Assembly (NCBI RefSeq): GCF_018638295.1
Contig: NZ_JABTTS010000001.1
Span: 124,001-188,000 of the forward strand
Direction of reading: 5' to 3'
DNA length: 64,000 nt
Source of the DNA: Streptomyces sp. CHD11
GTDB taxonomy: Bacteria > Actinomycetota > Actinomycetes > Streptomycetales > Streptomycetaceae
Both the position numbers and the translations under genes were made by a program. Numbering within the stretch: position 1 is the first letter of the stretch; the number at the start of each line of letters is the position of its first letter. This document shows, piece after piece, positions 58,982-64,000 of the stretch. Under the pieces are notes generated by a model. The model saw only the letters and a list, made by a program, of their open reading frames with translations, had not been told where the DNA came from and did not search any database.

Positions 58982-61342
58982 ATGCGTCGAGTAATCGCCC
59001 CACCTGCCCGCCTCCCCCGGTCCAGACGCCGGTCCTGGTGGCTCACCGCGCTGTCGGCCGTGCTGGCCGTGCTGGCCGGCGCGGCCCTCACCGGTTCCGG
59101 CACCGCGACCGCGGCGCCCCGGGCCTGGGCCCCCAAGCCCGCGCCGATGACCACACCCTGGACCGGTCAGGTCTCCGTCGACAACCCGCTGCCGGAGTAT
59201 CCGCGGCCGCAGCTCACCCGCCCGGACTGGGCGAACCTCAACGGCATCTGGGACTTCGCCGTCACCTCGGCGAACGCCGGCCGGCCCGCCTCGTTCCCGG
59301 AGCAGATCCGGGTGCCGTTCGTCGCCGAGTCGGCGCTCTCCGGCATCCAGCGCCGCATCACCCAGAACGACAAGCTCTGGTACAAGCGCACCTTCACCGT
59401 CCCGCCGGGCTGGAACGGCCGGCGCGTCCAGCTGCACTTCGGCGCCAGTGACTGGCGCACCACCGTGTGGGTCAACGACCGGCAGGCCGGAGCCACCCAC
59501 GACGGCGGCTTCGACGCCTTCTCCCACGACATCACCGGTCTGCTGGACAGCGGCACCAACACGATCGTCGTCTCCGTGTGGGACCCCACCCAGAACGGCA
59601 CCCAGGCGGTCGGCAAGCAGCGGCTCAACGACGTGACGCCCCATCCGGGTGGCGGCATCTTCTACACGGCCGCCTCCGGCATCTGGCAGACGGTGTGGCT
59701 GGAGCCCACGCCGGCGGACCGCATCACCCGGCTCGACATGGTGCCCGACCTCACGAACAACCGGCTCAAGGTCACCGTGCGGAGCACCGGGACGGGCGGG
59801 CACCAGGCCCGCGTGACCGTCTCCTCCGGCGGCTCCACGGTCGGCACGGCCACCGGGCCGGCCGGCACCGAGTTCACCGTCCCGGTGCCGAACGCCCGCC
59901 GGTGGACGCCCGACGACCCGTTCCTCTACGACGTCAGGGCGGACCTGCTCTCCGGTGCCGCGACGGTCGACTCCGTGGGCAGCTACACCGGCATGCGCAC
60001 CGTCGGACTGGCCCGGGTGGACGGCGTCCTGCGCCCCGTCCTCAACGGGCGGTTCGTCTTCCAGACGGGCACCCTGGACCAGGGCTACTGGCCGGACGGC
60101 ATCTACACCGCGCCGACCGACGCGGCCCTGCGGTTCGACCTCCAGAAGCACAAGGACATGGGCTTCAACATGGTGCGCAAGCACATCAAGGTGGAACCGC
60201 AGCGCTGGTTCTACTGGGCCGACCGGCTCGGTCTGCTGGTGTGGCAGGACATGCCGTCCATGGAGCGCACCCCGGACGCCGCGGCGCGCACCCAGTGGGA
60301 GGCCGAGTACGACCGCGTCATCGACCAGCACCGCAGCTCCCCCTCACTGATCATGTGGGTCAACCAGAACGAGGGCTGGGGCCAGTACGACCAGGCGCGT
60401 ATCGCCGACGAGGTGAAGGCGTACGACCCGTCCCGGCTGGTGAACAACATGAGCGGGGTCAACTGCTGCGGCGCCGTGGACGGCGGCAACGGTGACGTCG
60501 TCGACCACCACGTCTACGTGGGCCCCGGCACCACGGAGCCCAGCAGCACCCGGGCCGCGGTGCTCGGCGAGTACGGCGGGCTGGGCTTCAAGGTGGCCGG
60601 CCACGAGTGGTACCCGGGCGGCGGCTTCAGCTACGAGGACCAGCCGGACCTCGCCCACCTGAACGACCGCTTCATCGGGCTCCTGGACGGCATCCGCCAG
60701 GTGCGCCTGCCCCGGGGCCTGTCCGCCGCCGTCTACACCGAGATCACCGACGTGGAGAACGAGGCCAACGGCCTGCTCACCTACGACCGTCAGGTGGTCA
60801 AGGTGGACGAGTCCCGGGTCCGGGCGGCCAACCGCGCCCTGATCGACGCCTCCCGCTCGCCGTCCGCCCCGGTGACCCTGCCCGTCGACCAGTTCAGGTC
60901 CCTGCGCGTGACGACGCCGGGGTACACCGACCGCTACGCACGGCACCAGGACGGCGCCGCTTTCACCGAGGTCGTCACCAGCGGCAGTGACGGACTGCTG
61001 AAGGCCGACGCCACCTGGCGGATCGTGCCCGGCCTGGCCGACACCTCCTGCTACTCCTTCGAGTCGCGCAACTACCCGGGCGAGTACCTGCGGCACCGCG
61101 ACTCCCGCGTGTACAAGGAGTCCGGGAGCGGCGACCTGTTCCGCGCGGACGCCACGTTCTGCCCGGTCCAGGGAGCGAACGGCGGGGTCCGGCTGTCCGC
61201 GTACAACTTCCCCGGGCAGTACCTGCGGCACTACGACGCCGAGCTGTGGCTGGCCGTCCCGGGCGGGACGCGCGCCCACGACACCCCTGCCCTGTTCACC
61301 GAGGACAGCACCTGGGCCGTGGAGGCCCCCTGGACCCCCTGA
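58982..61342 (+). CDS. Secreted GH2 glycosidase with C-terminal CBM42/AbfB module
   Basis: A 786-residue secreted enzyme, ATG 58982 with AAGGAG upstream. A signal peptide (RSRRRSWWLTALSAVLAVLAGAAL, cleavage near TATAA) leads to the GH2 sugar-binding domain (RPDWANLNGIWDFAVTS), an Ig-like domain and the catalytic barrel. The acid/base is E464 in NQNEGWG and the nucleophile E530 in LGEYGG. Residues of about 640-780 are an arabinofuranose-binding AbfB/CBM42 trefoil (YTDRYARHQDG, RNYPGEYLRHRDS, YNFPGQYLRHYDA). GH2 with such a module fits a furanosidase; beta-galactofuranosidases of GH2 type are known from Streptomyces. It may free the sugar taken up by the transporter upstream. Confidence 0.88.
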   Translation: MRRVIAPPARLPRSRRRSWWLTALSAVLAVLAGAALTGSGTATAAPRAWAPKPAPMTTPWTGQVSVDNPLPEYPRPQLTRPDWANLNGIWDFAVTSANAGRPASFPEQIRVPFVAESALSGIQRRITQNDKLWYKRTFTVPPGWNGRRVQLHFGASDWRTTVWVNDRQAGATHDGGFDAFSHDITGLLDSGTNTIVVSVWDPTQNGTQAVGKQRLNDVTPHPGGGIFYTAASGIWQTVWLEPTPADRITRLDMVPDLTNNRLKVTVRSTGTGGHQARVTVSSGGSTVGTATGPAGTEFTVPVPNARRWTPDDPFLYDVRADLLSGAATVDSVGSYTGMRTVGLARVDGVLRPVLNGRFVFQTGTLDQGYWPDGIYTAPTDAALRFDLQKHKDMGFNMVRKHIKVEPQRWFYWADRLGLLVWQDMPSMERTPDAAARTQWEAEYDRVIDQHRSSPSLIMWVNQNEGWGQYDQARIADEVKAYDPSRLVNNMSGVNCCGAVDGGNGDVVDHHVYVGPGTTEPSSTRAAVLGEYGGLGFKVAGHEWYPGGGFSYEDQPDLAHLNDRFIGLLDGIRQVRLPRGLSAAVYTEITDVENEANGLLTYDRQVVKVDESRVRAANRALIDASRSPSAPVTLPVDQFRSLRVTTPGYTDRYARHQDGAAFTEVVTSGSDGLLKADATWRIVPGLADTSCYSFESRNYPGEYLRHRDSRVYKESGSGDLFRADATFCPVQGANGGVRLSAYNFPGQYLRHYDAELWLAVPGGTRAHDTPALFTEDSTWAVEAPWTP

Positions 61343-61425
61343 TGTCCCGTCACGTCCCCGCACGCGCGGTGGCGGCCCGGTGGCCGTCACCGCGCCCGTG
61401 TCCCCCACCTCCGAGGGAGCCAAGC

Positions 61426-62928
61426 ATGAGTGCCCGAACCACCGGGCTGGTCGCCCGGTCCTGCACCGCCCTCCTCGCCGCCGGCATGATCGCGGCCGTC
61501 ACCGCGCCGCCCGCCGCCGCGGTGCCCGAGTACACCACCGCCGAGTCCGGCAACCCGTTCGTCGACGGCTGGTACGCCGACCCCGACGTGGCGATCTACG
61601 ACGACACCTACTGGGTGTTTCCCACCACCTCGAAGGTCTACCGGGAGCAGACCAGGCTCGACGCCTTCTCCTCCCCCGACCTCGTGCACTGGACCAAGCA
61701 CAGCGACGCCCTGACCACCGAGGACGTCAGCTGGGCCGAGTACGCGGTGTGGGCGCCCGCGCCGATCGAGCGCAACGGCAGGTACTACCTGTACTTCGCG
61801 GCCAACGACATCCAGAGCGACGCGGAGCTCGGCGGCATCGGCGTGGCGGTGTCCGACCGGCCGGAGGGACCCTACAAGGACGCGATCGGACGGCCGCTGA
61901 TATCGCGGTTCCACAACGGCGCCCAGCCCATCGACCAGGACGTGTTCATCGACGACGACGGCCAGGCGTACATGTACTACGGCGGCTGGGGGCACGCGAA
62001 CGTCGTCAGGCTCAACCCGGACATGACGAGCCTCGGCACGTTCGCCGACGGGAGCACCTACAAGGAGATCACGCCCGCCGACTACGTCGAGGGCCCGCAG
62101 ATGTTCAAGCGGGGCGGCAGGTACTACCTGATGTGGTCCGAGGGTGGCTGGACCGGCCCGGACTACTCCGTGTCGTACGCCGTCGCGGACTCCCCGACGG
62201 GCCCGTTCACCAAGCTCGACAAGGTGCTCGCCCAGGACCCGGCGGTCGCCAAGGGATCCGGCCACAACTCGGTCGTCAACGTGCCCGGCACGGACATCTG
62301 GTACATCCTCTACCACCGGCGCCCGCTCGGCGAGACCGACGGCAACCACCGCCAACTCGCTTACGACCGGATGTACTTCAACTCGGACGGCACGATCCGG
62401 CGGATCCAGATGAAGGTGCGGGACAACTTCGCCGACGGCAACGCGCTGGGCTGGAAGACCTACGGCGGCACCTGGACCGCGTCCGGGGGTGCCTACCGGG
62501 CGGGCAGCTCCGCCGGCGGCAAAGCGCTGCTGGACACGAACTTCGGGGACCTGACGCAGGAGGCGGACGTCACCGTGTCCGCGCGCGGCGGTGACGCCGG
62601 CCTCACGTTCCGGGTGACCGCGCCCGCGGTCGGCACCGACAGCTACCGCGGCTACTACGCGGGCATCGGCGCGGACGGCAAGGTGGTGCTCGGCAGGGTC
62701 GACAACGGGTGGACCCCGCTGCGGACCGTGCCCCTGCGGATCGACCCCGGCTCGACCCACAGGCTGCGGGTGACGGCCGTCGGCTCCTCCCTCAAGGTGT
62801 ACGTCGACGACATGCGGACACCGAGGATCTCCGTCACGGACGCCACGTTCCCCACGGGGGCGAACGGGGTGCGGGTGTTCGACACGGCGGCCACGTTCGA
62901 CAACGTGGCGGTGGGTCCCGCGGCCTGA
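61426..62928 (+). CDS. Secreted GH43 glycosidase
   Basis: A 500-residue secreted enzyme from ATG 61426 (GAGGGAGCC upstream). Residues 1-32 are a signal peptide ending TAPPAAA. The five-bladed propeller shows the GH43 triad: base D52 in WYADPDVAIYDD, pKa modulator D170 in IDQDVFIDDDG, and acid E222 in VEGPQMFKRGGRYYLMWSEGGW. The C-terminal 140 residues are a beta sandwich (VTVSARGGDAGLTFRVTA, YYAGIGADGKVVLGRV) of the concanavalin-like type that may bind carbohydrate. GH43 enzymes act on arabinofuranosides, xylosides or galactosides. It lies 83 bp after the GH2 gene on the same strand; probably cotranscribed. Confidence 0.9.
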   Translation: MSARTTGLVARSCTALLAAGMIAAVTAPPAAAVPEYTTAESGNPFVDGWYADPDVAIYDDTYWVFPTTSKVYREQTRLDAFSSPDLVHWTKHSDALTTEDVSWAEYAVWAPAPIERNGRYYLYFAANDIQSDAELGGIGVAVSDRPEGPYKDAIGRPLISRFHNGAQPIDQDVFIDDDGQAYMYYGGWGHANVVRLNPDMTSLGTFADGSTYKEITPADYVEGPQMFKRGGRYYLMWSEGGWTGPDYSVSYAVADSPTGPFTKLDKVLAQDPAVAKGSGHNSVVNVPGTDIWYILYHRRPLGETDGNHRQLAYDRMYFNSDGTIRRIQMKVRDNFADGNALGWKTYGGTWTASGGAYRAGSSAGGKALLDTNFGDLTQEADVTVSARGGDAGLTFRVTAPAVGTDSYRGYYAGIGADGKVVLGRVDNGWTPLRTVPLRIDPGSTHRLRVTAVGSSLKVYVDDMRTPRISVTDATFPTGANGVRVFDTAATFDNVAVGPAA

Positions 62929-62944
62929 CCGCGGAACGCGCCAA

Positions 62945-62972
62945 GGGGCGGGCGCCATCGGGCGCCCGCCCC
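62945..62972. terminator. Bidirectional terminator between GH43 and GH2-LamG genes
   Basis: Perfect 12-bp arms (62945-62956 and 62961-62972) with the loop ATCG, centred between the convergent stops at 62928 and 62996. One of the strongest hairpins in the window. Confidence 0.8.
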
Positions 62973-62995
62973 CTCGTGCGTGGTGTCCCTGGCGG

Positions 62996-64000
62996 CTACG
63001 GCTTCTCCGCCTGGTACAGAGCGCTCACCTCGTCGTCGGTGAGCACCTTGTCGTACGCGTGCACCTCGTCCACGGAGCCGTTCCAGAAGTCGGTGTTGTC
63101 ACCGTTCCACTTGGCGCGGCCGACCGCGAGGGGCCCGGAGCCGACGTAGTTCGGACCGCTGCTGACGGTCGCCGCCTTCCTGCCGTCGACGTACAGCGTG
63201 ATCTGACCGGTGGCGCCGTCCCGCACGCCGACCAGGTGGTACCAGCGGCCGAGTTCGGGCACGGTCTCCAGCCGCGCCCGCTGTCCGCCGGGCGTGCTGA
63301 AGGCGAAGGCGCCCTGTCCGTACTGGAGGTAGAACGGACTCGCCTGGTGCCGCCCGTCCTGGCTGAGGGCGGTGGCGTAGTTGTCCGGCAGCGCGTCCAG
63401 GGTGACCCAGGCGGAGACCGTGTAGCTGCCGGTGGTGTCGAGTACCGGCTTGCCGGTCTCGGCGTACTGGCCGCGCCCGTCGAACTCCAGCGCGCTCCCG
63501 CTGACGCCGTCGGCCCAGGCGGTGCCCTCGGACAGGGTCAGCGCCCTGGTGTTCGGCCCGTCGTCCTTCGCGGTGGTGCCGGAGCCCTCGTCGAGGGACC
63601 AGTGGCCGCCGCCCCTGAGCTGCTCGCGCTGGCCTGCCGCGGCGCCGGCCGCGATGACCTTGCGGTTGACCTCGCGGACCTTGACCGGGTCGACCTTGAT
63701 CTCCCGGCGGTCGTAGGTGTAGAGGCCGTTGAGCTCGTTCTCCAGGTCGGTGATCTGCGTGTACACGGATCCGGAGAGTTCCTCGCGGGCCTGCTCGAGG
63801 TAGAACTCCTCCGTGTTCTCCACGTACTTGCGGGTCAGCGCCTCCTTGCTGTCGACGCCGCTGTAGATGACGGTGGGCGGGCCGGGCCACATGTGCCCGG
63901 GGGTGCGCAGGGTGAAGCCGCCGTGCTCACCGTCCATGGCCGCGCGGTGGTCCGGGAAGGGCGGGTCCTCATTGTTGTAGTCGTGGTGGTCGATGATGTC
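62996..64000 (-). CDS. GH2-LamG secreted glycosidase, 5' end outside the window
   Basis: The frame stays open to the right edge, reading DIIDHHDYNNEDPPFPDHRA, so only the C-terminal 334 residues are present. The first part matches the end of a GH2 barrel and parallels the GH2 gene at 58982: SGSVYTQITDLENELNGLYTYDRREIKVDPVKVREVNRKVI against AAVYTEITDVENEANGLLTYDRQ. The catalytic Glu would lie in GEHGGF. The last 200 residues are a LamG/concanavalin-like domain (GGGHWSLDEGSGTTAKDDG, YTVSAWVTLDALPD, YHLVGVRDGATGQITLYVDG). A paralogue with a different carbohydrate-binding module, facing the first. Confidence 0.85.
   Translation of the reverse strand, partial: DIIDHHDYNNEDPPFPDHRAAMDGEHGGFTLRTPGHMWPGPPTVIYSGVDSKEALTRKYVENTEEFYLEQAREELSGSVYTQITDLENELNGLYTYDRREIKVDPVKVREVNRKVIAAGAAAGQREQLRGGGHWSLDEGSGTTAKDDGPNTRALTLSEGTAWADGVSGSALEFDGRGQYAETGKPVLDTTGSYTVSAWVTLDALPDNYATALSQDGRHQASPFYLQYGQGAFAFSTPGGQRARLETVPELGRWYHLVGVRDGATGQITLYVDGRKAATVSSGPNYVGSGPLAVGRAKWNGDNTDFWNGSVDEVHAYDKVLTDDEVSALYQAEKP

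Noticed and set aside
57776..60331. 851-codon minus-strand frame
   Set aside because: Opposes the permease and GH2 genes, which have clear motifs and ribosome binding sites. The frame is His/Arg/Gly-rich with no family.

Overview
The window is about 70% G+C, with dense overlapping reading frames, GTG and TTG starts, GC-rich hairpin terminators without U-tracts, and many Streptomyces-type families (tandem MFS pumps, LacI-controlled ABC sugar uptake, CBM42 glycosidases, a MoxR/VWA/SWIM operon). It is most likely a Streptomyces chromosome segment from an accessory or arm-proximal region. No tRNA, rRNA, CRISPR array, complete transposon or phage module was seen.

Layout. 1-3.4 kb: two tandem DUF4139 (MuiA-like) genes, the first cut by the window edge. 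3.5-6.6 kb: an AurF-type di-iron oxygenase behind a 36-bp inverted repeat, a ferredoxin/ferredoxin-NADP reductase fusion and an NTF2-like protein. 6.5-8.1 kb: NAD kinase and zinc-free paralogues of ribosomal proteins L36 and L33. 8.2-14.7 kb: a catabolic locus with an amidohydrolase, a divergent IclR regulator, then CoA-transferase, citryl-CoA lyase, LigB, LigA and DoxX in a coupled operon; the two promoters it is likely to control share an operator-like element. 14.7-26 kb: mostly housekeeping or accessory singletons (methyltransferases, stand-alone TOPRIM protein, ProP-like transporter, lipoprotein, OsmC, P1 peptidase, DMT exporter, NUDIX, FAD oxidoreductase, DUF2809). 26.1-28.0 kb: an ABC-F ribosome-protection type gene preceded by a 14-codon leader ORF and a terminator/antiterminator arrangement.

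28.1-40.9 kb: a five-gene minus-strand operon (DUF4132 protein, 1687-aa protein, MoxR ATPase, DUF5682-VWA fusion, SWIM zinc finger protein). Every junction overlaps or abuts. It resembles the uncharacterised Escherichia coli yehI/yehL/yehM/yehP/yehQ group and is the best candidate for an undescribed multi-protein machine. 41-52 kb: small regulators with clear operators (ArsR-VOC, TetR-MMPL), a decayed AraC fragment, pirin, DUF998, a haloperoxidase-like hydrolase and two MFS pumps around a TetR gene.

52.3-64 kb: a furanoside-scavenging locus. A LacI repressor is followed by a YtfQ-YtfR-YtfT-YjfF type transporter (binding protein, double ATPase, two permeases), a secreted GH2 enzyme with a C-terminal arabinofuranose-binding (CBM42/AbfB) module, a secreted GH43 enzyme, and a convergent GH2-LamG protein cut by the window edge. 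Secreted enzymes would release galactofuranose or arabinofuranose, the ABC system would import it, and LacI would control both promoters through a shared 13-bp element.
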